A DNA stretch of 64,000 bases from Paracoccus pantotrophus (GTDB lineage Bacteria > Pseudomonadota > Alphaproteobacteria > Rhodobacterales > Rhodobacteraceae). A model generated the notes under the pieces. That model was not told the origin of the DNA, ran no database searches, and saw nothing but the letters and a program-made list of their open reading frames with translations. The translations under genes were made by a program, and so were the position numbers. Below, piece after piece: positions 18,379 to 27,580 of the stretch; position 1 is the first letter of the stretch, and every line of letters starts with the position of its first letter. The stretch covers positions 1,377,501-1,441,500 of the forward strand of contig NZ_CP044423.1 in NCBI RefSeq assembly GCF_008824185.1, in the 5' to 3' direction.

Positions 18379-19413
18379 TCAGCCGCTTTTCCGCGCGGTC
18401 TTTGCCGCCTTGCCCGCCGTCGCCCCCGCCGCGGCGTCGGGCGGCAGCGGCAATCCGTCCGCGCCCAGTTCCGGCTGGCCGCGGGCGCGGCGGATGGCGT
18501 TCTGCGCCTCCAGCCCCAGCCGCACCACGGGCCGCGCCTCCTGCCGCAGGTCGACGACCGAAAGGTCGCGGTCCAGCATGTGCAGCGCGCGGTCCAGCGC
18601 GATGGCGCGCTCCAGCGCCTGCAGCGCCTTGTCCTCGGGCAGCTTGATACGCTGGCCGCGGTCCAGCACCACGTCCCAGCGCCGCTCGCCCATGCGCTCC
18701 AACCCGCGCAGCCGCGGCAGGATCGGCCCGGCGGCATCGATCAGCGCCAGCGCCTCGGCCGCGGCGCGGTCGGCGCCCTCGCCGGCGACGATGGGCAGGT
18801 CGCCCCGCACCTCGCGCCCCGTGACCGAGGCGACGCGGTGCCCGGTCTTGTCCAGCAGCTCGATGCCGCGGGCATGGCGCCACAGCAGGGCCGGCACCCG
18901 TTCGGTCACGACGGCCGACAGCACCCCCCCCGGCTTGATGCGCAGGTCCACCGCCTCGACGGCATCCAGCTTCAGCACCCGCTCGCGCAGCTTTTCCAGG
19001 TCGATGTCAAAGCTCGAGGCCGGCAGGTCCACCGGCAGCATGGCGCGCAGCCCCTTGTCCACCGCGGGCGAGGCGCCCTCGATGGTCATCATCCTGACCA
19101 TGAATTCGTCGCGGTGCTGGATGCGGTCCACGATGGCGTCGATGCCGCCGGTCAGGTTGGCGCGGCGCGTGTCGTCCGACAGCCAGATCCCCGCCACCAG
19201 CGCCGCCAGAAAGGCGGGCAGGCCGACATGCACCAGCCGCCGCACCAGCGGCCGCAGCATCATCCGGTTCAGCCGGTAGGCCAGGCGCGAGGGCGCGGGA
19301 TCCTTGCGCGGCGTGCGCGGCGCCACCGGGGCGGGACGCGCGGGTGCGGGACGCACCGGCGCCGGCCGCCCGCCCGGCCCCTGGCCGCGGTGAAAGGGGT
19401 TCAGGCCCTGCAT
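18379..19413 (-). CDS. ftsQ: Cell division protein FtsQ
   Basis: This 344-residue single-pass protein of the divisome has a Pro/Arg-rich cytoplasmic tail of about 45 residues, one membrane span (LVHVGLPAFLAALVAGIWL, about 60-78), then a POTRA-like and FtsQ domain in the periplasm (FDIDLEKLRERVLKLDAVE, followed by RVPALLWRH). The ATG at 19413 follows GGAGGCGCT; the start lies inside the 3' end of ddl (13-base overlap). The C-terminal tail is Ala/Lys-rich. Confidence 0.93.
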   Translation of the reverse strand: MQGLNPFHRGQGPGGRPAPVRPAPARPAPVAPRTPRKDPAPSRLAYRLNRMMLRPLVRRLVHVGLPAFLAALVAGIWLSDDTRRANLTGGIDAIVDRIQHRDEFMVRMMTIEGASPAVDKGLRAMLPVDLPASSFDIDLEKLRERVLKLDAVEAVDLRIKPGGVLSAVVTERVPALLWRHARGIELLDKTGHRVASVTGREVRGDLPIVAGEGADRAAAEALALIDAAGPILPRLRGLERMGERRWDVVLDRGQRIKLPEDKALQALERAIALDRALHMLDRDLSVVDLRQEARPVVRLGLEAQNAIRRARGQPELGADGLPLPPDAAAGATAGKAAKTARKSG

Positions 19414-20324
19414 AGCGCCTCCTCGACGATCCAGCGGCAAAGCGCGGGAAAGTCCATGCCGGCATGGGCCGCCTGCTCGGGGGCAAGCGAGGTGGGGGTC
19501 ATGCCGGGCTGGGTGTTCACCTCGAGGATAATCAGCCCGCCCAGCCCGCGGCTTTCGTCCCAGCGGAAATCGGTGCGGGTCAGCCCGCGGCAGCCCAGCG
19601 CCCGATGCGCCCGCACGGCCTGGTCGCGGCAGGCGGCGGCGATTTCCGGCGGGATCTCGGCGGGGATGACATGGCGCGAGCCGCCGGGCTTGTATTTGGC
19701 GTCGTAGTCGTACCAGCCCTCAGTCACGATCTCGGTCACGCCAAGCGCGCGGTCGCCCAGCACGGCCACGGTCAGCTCGCGCCCCGGCGCATAGGTCTCC
19801 ACCATGACCCGCGCGGGCATCCGGTCGGAAAGCTGCGGCGGGCCGTTGGCGGCCTCGTGCACGATATAGACCCCGACCGAGGAGCCCTCGTCGTTCGGCT
19901 TGACCACATAGGGCGGCGCCATGACGTGACGGGCGCGCACCTCGGCGGCATCGGCGATCAGGCTGTCCAGCACCGGCAGGCCGGCAAGGCGCAGGATCTC
20001 CTTGGCGCGGGACTTGTCCATGGCCAGCGCCGAGGCCAGCACGCCGGAATGGGTATAGCGCCAGCCCAGCCATTCCAGCAGGCCCTGCACGCAGCCATCC
20101 TCGCCCCAACGGCCATGCAGGGCGTTGAAGACCACGTCCGGCGCATGTTCGGCCAGACGCGCGGGCAGATCCCTGCCCGCATCCAATTCGACGACTTCAT
20201 AGCCCGCCTGCCGCAGCGCAACCGCGCATTCACGCCCCGACGAGAGCGAAACCTCGCGCTCGGCCGAGGGTCCGCCCATCAGGACTGCGACTTTCGGGGC
20301 CGACCTGCTCGACCTGCCCGCCAA
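19401..20324 (-). CDS. ddl: D-alanine--D-alanine ligase
   Basis: This 307-residue ATP-grasp enzyme makes D-Ala-D-Ala for peptidoglycan. The N-terminal VAVLMGGPSAEREVSL (12-27) carries the catalytic Glu-Ser region, VKPNDEGSSVGVYIV binds ATP, and LEVNTQPGMTPTSL near residue 268 holds metal-ligand Glu and Asn. The start is a TTG at 20324, supported by GAGG seven bases upstream; the nearby ATG at 20337 is in another frame. The 3' end overlaps ftsQ. Confidence 0.95.
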   Translation of the reverse strand: MAGRSSRSAPKVAVLMGGPSAEREVSLSSGRECAVALRQAGYEVVELDAGRDLPARLAEHAPDVVFNALHGRWGEDGCVQGLLEWLGWRYTHSGVLASALAMDKSRAKEILRLAGLPVLDSLIADAAEVRARHVMAPPYVVKPNDEGSSVGVYIVHEAANGPPQLSDRMPARVMVETYAPGRELTVAVLGDRALGVTEIVTEGWYDYDAKYKPGGSRHVIPAEIPPEIAAACRDQAVRAHRALGCRGLTRTDFRWDESRGLGGLIILEVNTQPGMTPTSLAPEQAAHAGMDFPALCRWIVEEALCRA

Positions 20325-20369
20325 TGTTCTGCCTCATGTTCCCCGGTTGGTCCGGGTAATTATGCGGTC

Positions 20370-20396
20370 AGGATAGCCGCTTGGGCGGAATCACAA
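20370..20396 (-). promoter_or_regulatory. Possible ddl promoter
   Basis: On the minus strand TTGTGA and TATCCT are separated by 15 bases (16 if the -35 is read as TTTGTG), about 45 bases before the TTG start. The short spacer makes this weaker than the other calls. Confidence 0.35.
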
Positions 20397-20456
20397 AAGT
20401 CCCTTTTCGCGTCTTGCGCGATATTTCCGGCGATGACGGCGGGTTACGGCCGGTTC

Positions 20457-21377
20457 CTAGGGCTGGCCTACGCGGATGACTTCCCATTGCAGCTCGTGCC
20501 CGCTGGCCTCGCGCACGCGGGCGCGCACCAATTCGCCCAGGGCCTCCAGCTCGGCGGCGGTGGCGCCATCGGCGTTCAGCAGGAAATTGGGGTGCTTTTC
20601 CGACATCTGCGCCCCGCCCAGGCGGTGGCCGCGCAGGCCGGCAGCGTCGATCAGCGACCAGGCCTTCAGCTCGTGGCTGTCATCCGCCCGCCCGGTCGAG
20701 GAAAACCCGGCCGGGTTGCGAAAGGTCGAGCCGGCGCTGCGTTCGCGCGTGGGCTGGCTCGCATCGCGGCGCGCCAGCTGTTCCTCCATCCGCGCGGCCA
20801 GTCCCGCGGGATCGCCCGGCGCGGCGCGAAAGCGGGCCTCGGTCACGACCCAGCCCTCGGGGATCTCGGAATGACGATAGGCCAGACGCAGGTCTGCGGC
20901 CGCGATTTCGTGCAGGCTGCCGTCGCGGGCCACGGCGCGGACCGAGATCAGGTGGTCGGCGACATAGCTGCCATAGCAGCCCGCGTTCATCCGCACCGCG
21001 CCGCCGATGCTGCCGGGGATGGTGCGCAGAAAGGTCAGGTCCAGCCCCGCCTCGGCGGCGCGGCGCGCGACATGGGCGTCCAGCGCCGCCGCGCCCGCGG
21101 TGACGATGCCGCCCTCGCAGGAGATGCCATTGAAGCCGCGTCCCAGCCGGATCACCACGCCGCGGATGCCGCCGTCGCGCACGATCAGGTTCGAGCCGAC
21201 GCCCATGGCAAAGACCGGCAGCGCCGGGTCAAGGCCGCGCAGGAAATCCGCCAGATCCGCTTCGTCCGCTGGCTGGAACAGCCAGTCGGCCGGCCCGCCG
21301 ACCCGCAGCCAGGTCAGATCGGCAAGGGCTCGGTTCGGGGTCAGGGCGCCGCGGGGCGTGGGAGGCGTCTGGGTCAT
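20457..21377 (-). CDS. murB: UDP-N-acetylmuramate dehydrogenase MurB
   Basis: This 306-residue flavoenzyme reduces UDP-GlcNAc-enolpyruvate to UDP-MurNAc. FAD-binding blocks are VFAMGVGSNLIVRDGG (about 75-90) and FLRTIPGSIGGAVRMNAG (about 130-147), and the catalytic Ser lies in SAGSTFRNP. The C-terminal HPNFLLN(A)DGATAAE is typical of the short MurB class. The ATG at 21377 was chosen because a promoter -10 sits seven bases upstream and no Shine-Dalgarno is present, so the mRNA is probably leaderless. The frame is open 16 codons further up. Confidence 0.95.
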   Translation of the reverse strand: MTQTPPTPRGALTPNRALADLTWLRVGGPADWLFQPADEADLADFLRGLDPALPVFAMGVGSNLIVRDGGIRGVVIRLGRGFNGISCEGGIVTAGAAALDAHVARRAAEAGLDLTFLRTIPGSIGGAVRMNAGCYGSYVADHLISVRAVARDGSLHEIAAADLRLAYRHSEIPEGWVVTEARFRAAPGDPAGLAARMEEQLARRDASQPTRERSAGSTFRNPAGFSSTGRADDSHELKAWSLIDAAGLRGHRLGGAQMSEKHPNFLLNADGATAAELEALGELVRARVREASGHELQWEVIRVGQP

Positions 21378-21384
21378 GGCGCGG

Positions 21385-21413
21385 TGGTTAATCAGCCTTG
21401 CGCGCGCCGTCAA
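21385..21413 (-). promoter_or_regulatory. Predicted murB promoter (leaderless transcript)
   Basis: On the minus strand TTGACG, a 17-base spacer and TAACCA are followed seven bases later by the murB ATG, so transcription should start at or next to the start codon. Confidence 0.6.
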
Positions 21414-21492
21414 TCCGGCCCGCATGGCACAACCGCTTTCCGGCGCGGTTCGCCAGGGTTCCGGCTGCGGCCCGCCGAGACGCGCCGCGCCT

Positions 21493-22008
21493 CTAGCGCA
21501 GCCCGTCCACCGGGGCCGGAGGCACGGGCTGGGTCACAAGATGGCTCTTGCGCTTTTCGTAAAAGGCATTGCCCCCTGCAACCAGGACGTAATGCATGTT
21601 GTCATAGGAGAAGCGATGATCCTTCTGGTGGAAGAACATGGCATTGCCGATCCCCGGCTGCCTTTCGCCGCGCAGGACCGCGATCGCGGCCTCGCGCACC
21701 GCCGGCAGGGATTTCGAATCCATTCGCCGGGTCAGGACGCCCGGCGCGAACTGGCCCTTTTGCCCGACCACGCCGCAGACCGTGTTGGGATAGCCCTGCG
21801 CCCGGACGCGGTTCATGACCACGTTGCCGACGGCGATCATGCCGTCGCGGCTCGAACGGTTCGCTTCGAAATAGATCACCCGCTCCATGCATTCCAGCTC
21901 GCTCATGCCGCCGCGGCCGCAGCCGGCAAGCCCGGCCAGGGCAAGCGCCAGCATCGCGCCCAGACCCGCCCGCGCCCGGACCCGCATCCTGGTTTCCGTC
22001 ACCGTCAT
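21493..22008 (-). CDS. SleB-type cell wall hydrolase, lipoprotein
   Basis: This 171-residue protein has a signal peptide and lipobox (LALAGLAGC). The mature part matches the cell wall hydrolase SleB domain: MERVIYFEANRSSRDGMIAVG carries the catalytic Glu and GNVVMNRV follows, then FHQKDHRFSYDN. It is predicted to cut peptidoglycan from the inner face of the outer membrane. It sits between murB and murC with wall synthesis genes. The ATG at 22008 follows AAGGGGGG; an ATG at 21987 would also give a signal peptide. Confidence 0.85.
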   Translation of the reverse strand: MTVTETRMRVRARAGLGAMLALALAGLAGCGRGGMSELECMERVIYFEANRSSRDGMIAVGNVVMNRVRAQGYPNTVCGVVGQKGQFAPGVLTRRMDSKSLPAVREAAIAVLRGERQPGIGNAMFFHQKDHRFSYDNMHYVLVAGGNAFYEKRKSHLVTQPVPPAPVDGLR

Positions 22009-22037
22009 CCCGCCCCCCTTTCTCGTCCCGTCTCCGG

Positions 22038-22409
22038 CTATTCCAGCGCGCTGAGGATTACCGCCAGCGCGGCGAAGCAGCCAAGCCCGACGATGTCCCA
22101 GGGCCGCGCGAACGGTGCGCGCATGCCTGCCGTCGGCCGCAAGCGGTCGTAAATCCAGCGCAGCAGCGCGCCCGCGACCAGACCTCCCGCCGCGATCAGC
22201 AGCAAGAGTGACAGCAGCGCGCCGATGATGCCGGCCAGATAGCCGCCGCCGGTCTTGCCATCGCCGATCAGATAGCAAAGCCAGGCCGCGCCGAGCAGCA
22301 GGGCCAGTTCGGCCCCCAGCACCCGGAACGAGCGGGCAGCGGCGCGCCGGATGCCGATGGCGGCGGCCAGCGCCACCGTGACGAGGACGATCAGCCATGC
22401 CGCGATCAT
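22038..22409 (-). CDS. Hypothetical membrane protein in the mur cluster
   Basis: This 123-residue protein is almost wholly hydrophobic, with about four spans (MIAAWLIVLVTVALAAA, LGAELALLLGAAWLCYLIG, IGALLSLLLLIAAGGLVAG and the C-terminal IVGLGCFAALAVILSA). No motif identifies a function. It lies 12 bases downstream of the DUF2484 gene and 29 upstream of the SleB gene on the same strand, so it belongs to the wall operon. Confidence 0.65.
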   Translation of the reverse strand: MIAAWLIVLVTVALAAAIGIRRAAARSFRVLGAELALLLGAAWLCYLIGDGKTGGGYLAGIIGALLSLLLLIAAGGLVAGALLRWIYDRLRPTAGMRAPFARPWDIVGLGCFAALAVILSALE

Positions 22410-22421
22410 CGCCGGCGGTTC

Positions 22422-22697
22422 CTAGCGCAGGCCGCGCTGCGTCAGCGCGCGCCGGCGACGGCGCGGATCGAAGGGCGGCCAGACCAGCAGCGACAGCCCC
22501 AGCGCCAGGAACAGCACGCCGAAGCCGGGCCCGCAGAGATAGGTCATCCAGCCCAGCACCGGCACGCCGCACAGCACCAGCGCCCAAAGCGCCGAATGGC
22601 GCCAGCGCAGCCGCAGAAAGGGCAGAAGGCAGGCCATCACGCCCCAAAGCAGAGCGCAAAGCGCCGCGGTGGCGGGATGGCTGGCCAGCGCGATCAC
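22422..22697 (-). CDS. DUF2484 family membrane protein
   Basis: This 91-residue protein has about three hydrophobic spans and a basic C-terminus (DPRRRRRALTQRG). Short proteins of this type sit beside murC in Rhodobacteraceae and are classified as DUF2484; function is unknown. Its start overlaps the murC stop by four bases, which suggests translational coupling. Confidence 0.75.
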   Translation of the reverse strand: MIALASHPATAALCALLWGVMACLLPFLRLRWRHSALWALVLCGVPVLGWMTYLCGPGFGVLFLALGLSLLVWPPFDPRRRRRALTQRGLR

Positions 22698-24121
22698 GCG
22701 GCCTTCTCCGTCAGCCGCTCGGGCAGGTTGTTGGCCCAGGCCGAGATGGTGCCGGCGCCCAGGCAGACCACCATGTCGCCCGGCCGCGCCTGTTCGCGCA
22801 CCAGCCGCTCCAGGTCGCCCTCGTCCATTACCGCGCGGGCGTGGCGGTGGCCATGCGCGATCAGCCCGGCGACCAGGTCGTCGCGCGAGGCGCCGGGGAT
22901 CGGCTCTTCGCCCGCGGAATAGACCTCGGCGATGGCGACGACATCGGCCTCGTTGAAACAGGTGCAGAAATCGTCGAACAGGTTGGAAAGCCGGGAATAG
23001 CGATGCGGCTGATGCACGGCGATCACCCGGCCCCTGGTCGCCTGGCGCGCGGCCTTCAGCACCGCCGCGATCTCGACCGGGTGATGGCCGTAATCGTCGA
23101 TGATGGTCACGCCGTTCACTTCGCCCACGCGGGTAAAGCGGCGGCTGACCCCGCCGAAGCGCGCCAGCGCCTCGCGGATCTGGGCACGCTTCATGCCCAG
23201 GTGGCGGGCGACGGCCACCGCGGCCAGCGCGTTCGAGACGTTGTGATCGCCCGGCATCGGCAGGGTGCAGCCCTCGATCACCGGCACCTCGCCGTCGTTC
23301 AACTCGGCCTCGCCTCGCAGGGCGATGTCGAAATGCGCCACGCCGTTTTCATAGCGCAGGTTGATCGCGCGCACGTCGGCCTGGGCGTTGAAGCCGAAGG
23401 TGGCGACGCGACGGTCGGAGAGCTTGCCGACCAGCGACTGCACCTCGGGGTGGTCGGTGCAGCAGACGGCAAGGCCGTAGAAGGGGATGTTCGAGACGAA
23501 ATCCTGGAAGCCCTTGCGCAGCGCATCGAAGCTGCCCCAATGCTCCATATGCTCGGGGTCGATATTGGTCACGATGGCGATGGTCGCGGGCAGGCGGTTG
23601 AAGCTGCCGTCCGATTCGTCGGCCTCGACCACCATCCATTCGCCGGCGCCGGCGCGGGCGTTCGAGCCGTAAGCGTGGATGACGCCGCCATTGATCACCG
23701 TCGGATCGAAGCCCCCCGCATCCAGCAGCGTCGCGACCATGGTGGTGGTCGTGGTCTTGCCATGGGTGCCGGCGATGGCGACATTGGATTTCAGCCGCAT
23801 CAGCTCGGCCAGCATCTCGGCCCGGCGCACGACGGGCAGGCCGCGGCGGCGGGCCTCCTCAAGCTCGGGGTTGCCCTTCTTGATGGCGGTCGAGATCACC
23901 ACCACGCCGGCTTCGCCAATGTTTTCAGCACGTTGGCCTTCGAAGACGGTGGCGCCCAGCGCCTGCAAGCGGTCGGTGATCTTCGAGCGTTTCGCGTCAG
24001 AACCCTGCACCTGGTAGCCCAGCGTCATCAGCACCTCGGCGATGCCGGACATGCCGATGCCGCCGATGCCGACGAAATGGATGGGGCCAAGCTCGCCCGG
24101 AAGTTTGGTCGCTGCGTTCAT
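22694..24121 (-). CDS. murC: UDP-N-acetylmuramate--L-alanine ligase MurC
   Basis: This 475-residue Mur ligase adds L-Ala to UDP-MurNAc. The N-terminal GIGGIGMSGIAEVL (18-31) is the nucleotide-sugar fold. The ATP loop is GTHGKTTTTTM near residue 118, EADESDGSF is near 170, NIDPEHMEHWG near 190, and DDYGHHPVEI near 345. The length is normal. The start overlaps the murG stop by four bases (ATGA) and the end overlaps the DUF2484 gene. Confidence 0.97.
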   Translation of the reverse strand: MNAATKLPGELGPIHFVGIGGIGMSGIAEVLMTLGYQVQGSDAKRSKITDRLQALGATVFEGQRAENIGEAGVVVISTAIKKGNPELEEARRRGLPVVRRAEMLAELMRLKSNVAIAGTHGKTTTTTMVATLLDAGGFDPTVINGGVIHAYGSNARAGAGEWMVVEADESDGSFNRLPATIAIVTNIDPEHMEHWGSFDALRKGFQDFVSNIPFYGLAVCCTDHPEVQSLVGKLSDRRVATFGFNAQADVRAINLRYENGVAHFDIALRGEAELNDGEVPVIEGCTLPMPGDHNVSNALAAVAVARHLGMKRAQIREALARFGGVSRRFTRVGEVNGVTIIDDYGHHPVEIAAVLKAARQATRGRVIAVHQPHRYSRLSNLFDDFCTCFNEADVVAIAEVYSAGEEPIPGASRDDLVAGLIAHGHRHARAVMDEGDLERLVREQARPGDMVVCLGAGTISAWANNLPERLTEKAA

Positions 24122-25206
24122 CGGGTCAGTTCCGTCACTAGATCTGCAAGGCGCTGCGCCGCGTCGGGGCGGGCAAGCGTTAGCGCGGCAGCGGCCATGG
24201 CGGTGGCGCGGGCGCTGTCGGAAAGGATGTCCCGGATGTCGCGCCTCAGGCTCTCGGCGTCAAGCACGGATTCGGGCAAAAGGATCGCCGCGCCGGATTC
24301 CGCAAGGGCACGGGCATTGGCGGTCTGGTGGTCGCCGGTCGCCGCGGCATAGGGGATCAGGATCGCCGGGCGGCCGATCACGGTGATGTCGGCGATGGAC
24401 GAGGCCCCGGCCCGGCTGACGGCCAGCTGGCACTCGGCCAGCCGCCGGGGCACGTCGTCGAAGAAGGGCCGGACCTCGGCATCGACGCCGGCCGCGGCAT
24501 AGGCGGCAGTGACGCGCGCGCCATCCTCGGCGCGGGCCTGGTGGCTGACCGACAGGCGGGCGCGCATCTCGTCGGGCAGGCCGGCGATGGCCTCGGGCAC
24601 CATGTCGGACAGCACGCGCGCGCCCTGGCTGCCGCCGATGACCAGCAGGCGCAGCGGGCCCTCGCCCGGCGGCATATAGGGCGCGCCGGCGCGGTCCAGC
24701 ACCGCCTGGCGCACCGGGTTGCCGGTATGGATGCCCTGCACGCCGGCCGGCAGCCGGGTCGGCCAGGTGCCGCAGGCCACGCGGTCCACCCGGCGGGCGA
24801 AGGCCATGTTCACCCGGCCCATGATGCCGTTCTGCTCGTGGATCATGCGCGGGATGCGCAGGACCAGCGCCGCCGACATGGCGGGGATGGTCGGATAGCC
24901 GCCGAAGCCCACCACCACGGCCGGACGGTCGGCCCGCATCCGGCGCATGGCCGAAAGCACGCCCGCGCCGATGCGGAAGGGCACGGCGAGCTTGGCCAGC
25001 GTCCCCCCGCGCGCGGTGGTGGCAGAGCTGACCACCTCGCGCGCGACCTCGGCCGGGAAGGCGCCGGCATAGCGCGCGCCGCGTTCGTCGGTGGACAGCT
25101 TCACCCGCCAGCCCTGCGCCAGCAGCACCTCGGCCAGCGATTGCGCCGGGAACATGTGGCCGCCGGTGCCGCCGGCAGCGATCAGGCAAAGCGGGGCCGC
25201 GCTCAT
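24118..25206 (-). CDS. murG: UDP-GlcNAc:lipid I transferase MurG
   Basis: This 362-residue GT28 glycosyltransferase makes lipid II on the inner membrane face. The glycine-rich loop AAGGTGGHMFPA (9-20) and VVGFGGYPTIPA near residue 95 bind membrane and acceptor; GGSQGARVLS near 190 and SRAGASSIADI near 265 bind UDP-GlcNAc. The ATG at 25206 overlaps the ftsW stop (ATGA); a long open frame continues upstream but antisense to nothing useful and without family similarity. Confidence 0.97.
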   Translation of the reverse strand: MSAAPLCLIAAGGTGGHMFPAQSLAEVLLAQGWRVKLSTDERGARYAGAFPAEVAREVVSSATTARGGTLAKLAVPFRIGAGVLSAMRRMRADRPAVVVGFGGYPTIPAMSAALVLRIPRMIHEQNGIMGRVNMAFARRVDRVACGTWPTRLPAGVQGIHTGNPVRQAVLDRAGAPYMPPGEGPLRLLVIGGSQGARVLSDMVPEAIAGLPDEMRARLSVSHQARAEDGARVTAAYAAAGVDAEVRPFFDDVPRRLAECQLAVSRAGASSIADITVIGRPAILIPYAAATGDHQTANARALAESGAAILLPESVLDAESLRRDIRDILSDSARATAMAAAALTLARPDAAQRLADLVTELTR

Positions 25207-26372
25207 CCCCGGCCCCGGCCCAGCACGTCGCCGATGCGGCCCTGCGGGCGCGAGCGGGTCAGCGCCAGCAGCATCCCCATGGCGATGCCCGAGGCGATCA
25301 CCGACGAGCCGCCATAGCTGACGAAGGGCAGCGTCATGCCCTTGGCCGGCAGAAGCCGCACCGCCACGCCCATGTTGATCAGCGCCTGCACGCCGAAGGC
25401 GCAGGCCAGCCCGGTGCCGGCGATGCGGGCAAAGGGATCGCGCTCGCCCTGAAGCCGCAGAAGCGAGCGGATGACGATGGTGGCGTAAAGCGCGATGATG
25501 ATCAGCACCAGGATCAGCCCGTATTCCTCGGCCGCAACGGCGATGATGAAATCGGTATGGGCGTCGGGCAGCGACCACTTGACCGAGCCCTCGCCCACGC
25601 CGACGCCGAAGAAGCCGCCCTCCTGGATGGCGTTGGTGGCATAGCCCAGCTGGGTGCGCGGATCGACCTCGGCCGCAAGGAAACCGTTGATGCGGCGGGC
25701 GAAATGCTCGGATGCGCCATAGGCGAAGACGCCGCCGACACAGGCCAGCCCCATCACACCGCCCAGAAGGTAAAGCGGCGCGCCGGCGATGAAATACATC
25801 ACGCACCAGGAAAACAGCACCAGCGAGGCCTGGCCAAAATCGGGCTGCATGGCCAGAAGCAGCACCACGACCACCGCAAGCCCGAAGGAGAAGGACTTGC
25901 CGGGCGGGCCGCCGACCTCCTGGCTTGCGGCCATGAACCAGGCGCAGATGGCGACGAAGCAGGGTTTCAGGAACTCGGAAGGCTGCACCGACATGCCGCC
26001 GGGCAGGCGCAGCCAGCGCACCGCACCCTTGCCGAAATCGGTGCCGATGAAGGGCAGCGCCATCAGCACCACCAGCGCGACCAGAAAGCCCAGCACGCCG
26101 ATCCGCCGCACCATCCTGGGCGAGAAGGTCGAGATCACCAGCATTGCCGCCAGCGCCATGGCGCCGAAGACCGCCTGGCGGGTGACGTAATAGAATTGCG
26201 GCAGGCCGTTCTTTTCGGCCAGGGGCACCGAGGCCGCCAGGCCCAGCAGCAGCCCGACCGCGAACAGTCCCAGCACGCAGGCCAGGGACCATCGGTCCAG
26301 CGTGCGCCACCAGCGTGGAAGAATCGGATCACCTGCCCGCAAGGGCGTGGTGCCAAAGACCATCTCGGTCAT
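25203..26372 (-). CDS. ftsW: Lipid II polymerase FtsW
   Basis: This 389-residue SEDS-family protein with about ten spans polymerises septal peptidoglycan. Family marks are QPSEFLKP near residue 128, FHAR-like ARRINGFL, YATNAIQEGGFFGVGVGEG near 255, and the C-terminal LPFVSYGGSS-containing block. It is the first gene of the leftward wall cluster. The ATG at 26372 lacks a clear Shine-Dalgarno; an in-frame ATG lies at 26363. Confidence 0.96.
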   Translation of the reverse strand: MTEMVFGTTPLRAGDPILPRWWRTLDRWSLACVLGLFAVGLLLGLAASVPLAEKNGLPQFYYVTRQAVFGAMALAAMLVISTFSPRMVRRIGVLGFLVALVVLMALPFIGTDFGKGAVRWLRLPGGMSVQPSEFLKPCFVAICAWFMAASQEVGGPPGKSFSFGLAVVVVLLLAMQPDFGQASLVLFSWCVMYFIAGAPLYLLGGVMGLACVGGVFAYGASEHFARRINGFLAAEVDPRTQLGYATNAIQEGGFFGVGVGEGSVKWSLPDAHTDFIIAVAAEEYGLILVLIIIALYATIVIRSLLRLQGERDPFARIAGTGLACAFGVQALINMGVAVRLLPAKGMTLPFVSYGGSSVIASGIAMGMLLALTRSRPQGRIGDVLGRGRG

Positions 26373-26533
26373 GGGTTACCGCCGTCACTGCCTCGTTTGC
26401 ATCGCCCGTTTGCCGGGTCTGGGCGGAAGCATAGCGCGATTGGCCGTGGCGCGCTACTGCGGATTGAGTGACGTGGTGGCAGCCCGGATCACATCGCGCG
26501 GAAGACGGCCGGGTTTCGCACCCCGCCGCCCCG

Positions 26534-26556
26534 CCTTCTCCGTTCTTCAAATACCC
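26534..26556 (-). repeat. 3'-end intergenic motif, single arm
   Basis: Read leftward this is GGGTATTTGAAGAACGGAG followed by AAGG. It lies 3' of the terC-like gene in the direction of its transcription, within the otherwise featureless 227-base gap between ftsW and that gene. Four related copies occur in the window (32751, 38067, 44187, 49744). Confidence 0.6.
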
Positions 26557-26599
26557 GACGGCAACCGCGCGGCCGGGCGCGGCGGCGGAAATCTGGCGC

Positions 26600-27580
26600 T
26601 CAGGCGCGCGCCACGTCCTTGCGGGTGCGCCACAGCGACCAGCCGACGCCGGCGCCGAGGATGGCGAGGGTGATGCCCAGCGACGCGGCGGGCGGGAATT
26701 TCGCCAGCCCCATCAGGTCGGCCAGGAATACCTTGGAGCCAATGAAGATCAGCAGCACCGCCAATGCCTGCTTGAGATATTCGAAGCGGTGGATGATCGC
26801 CGCCAGCGCGAAGAACAGCGCGCGCAGGCCCAGAATGGCAAAGATGTTCGAGGTGTAGACGATATAGGGGTCGGCGGTGATGGCAAAGACCGCCGGCACC
26901 GAATCGACCGCGAAGATCACGTCGGCGATCTCGATCATCACCAGCGCCAACAGCAGCGGCGTGGCGTAACGGCGGATGCGGCCGGTCGCGGGGTCGGACC
27001 TCTTCACGACAAAGGCATGGCCGTGCAGTTCGTCGGTCAGCCGCATCCGGCGGCGCAGGAACTTCAGGACCGGGTTCGATCCCATGTCATGCTCCTTGTC
27101 GCCGATGAACAGCATCTTGACGCCGGTCAGGATCAGGAAGCCGGCAAAGACATAGAGGATCCAGCCATATTGCGCGACCAGCGTCGCACCGACGCCGATC
27201 ATGATGCCGCGCAGCACGATCACGCCCAGGATGCCCCAGAACAGCACCCGGTGCTGGTAGCGGCGCGAAATCGACAGCGTGGCGAAGATCAGCGCGATGA
27301 CAAAGACATTGTCCATCGCCAGCGTCTTTTCCACCACGAAGGCGGTCATGTATTCGGCGGCGGCATTGCTGCCCAGCTGATACCAGACGAAGCCGCCGAA
27401 AAGCACGCCCAGCGTGATGTAGAAGCCCGAGAGCTTCAGGCTTTCGGCGACGCCGATTTCCTTGTCGCCGCGGTTGAGCACGCCGAGGTCGAAGGCCAGC
27501 AACGCCGCGACGAGGCCGACGAAGACCAGCCACAGCCAGATCGGCGTACCGAGAAAGAGGGTCAGGTAGAAAGGTTCCAT
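26600..27580 (-). CDS. TerC/Alx family membrane protein
   Basis: This 326-residue protein has about nine spans and the two acidic motifs of the TerC family, TLAMDNVFVIALIF near residue 72 and EIADVIFAVDSVPAV near 205, where the Asp residues are thought to bind a metal such as Mn2+. The exact role (metal efflux, metalation of secreted proteins or tellurite tolerance) is unresolved. The ATG at 27580 gives a proper membrane N-terminus (MEPFYLTLFLG); the frame is open further upstream. No Mn2+ riboswitch could be recognised in the 270 bases upstream. Confidence 0.88.
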   Translation of the reverse strand: MEPFYLTLFLGTPIWLWLVFVGLVAALLAFDLGVLNRGDKEIGVAESLKLSGFYITLGVLFGGFVWYQLGSNAAAEYMTAFVVEKTLAMDNVFVIALIFATLSISRRYQHRVLFWGILGVIVLRGIMIGVGATLVAQYGWILYVFAGFLILTGVKMLFIGDKEHDMGSNPVLKFLRRRMRLTDELHGHAFVVKRSDPATGRIRRYATPLLLALVMIEIADVIFAVDSVPAVFAITADPYIVYTSNIFAILGLRALFFALAAIIHRFEYLKQALAVLLIFIGSKVFLADLMGLAKFPPAASLGITLAILGAGVGWSLWRTRKDVARA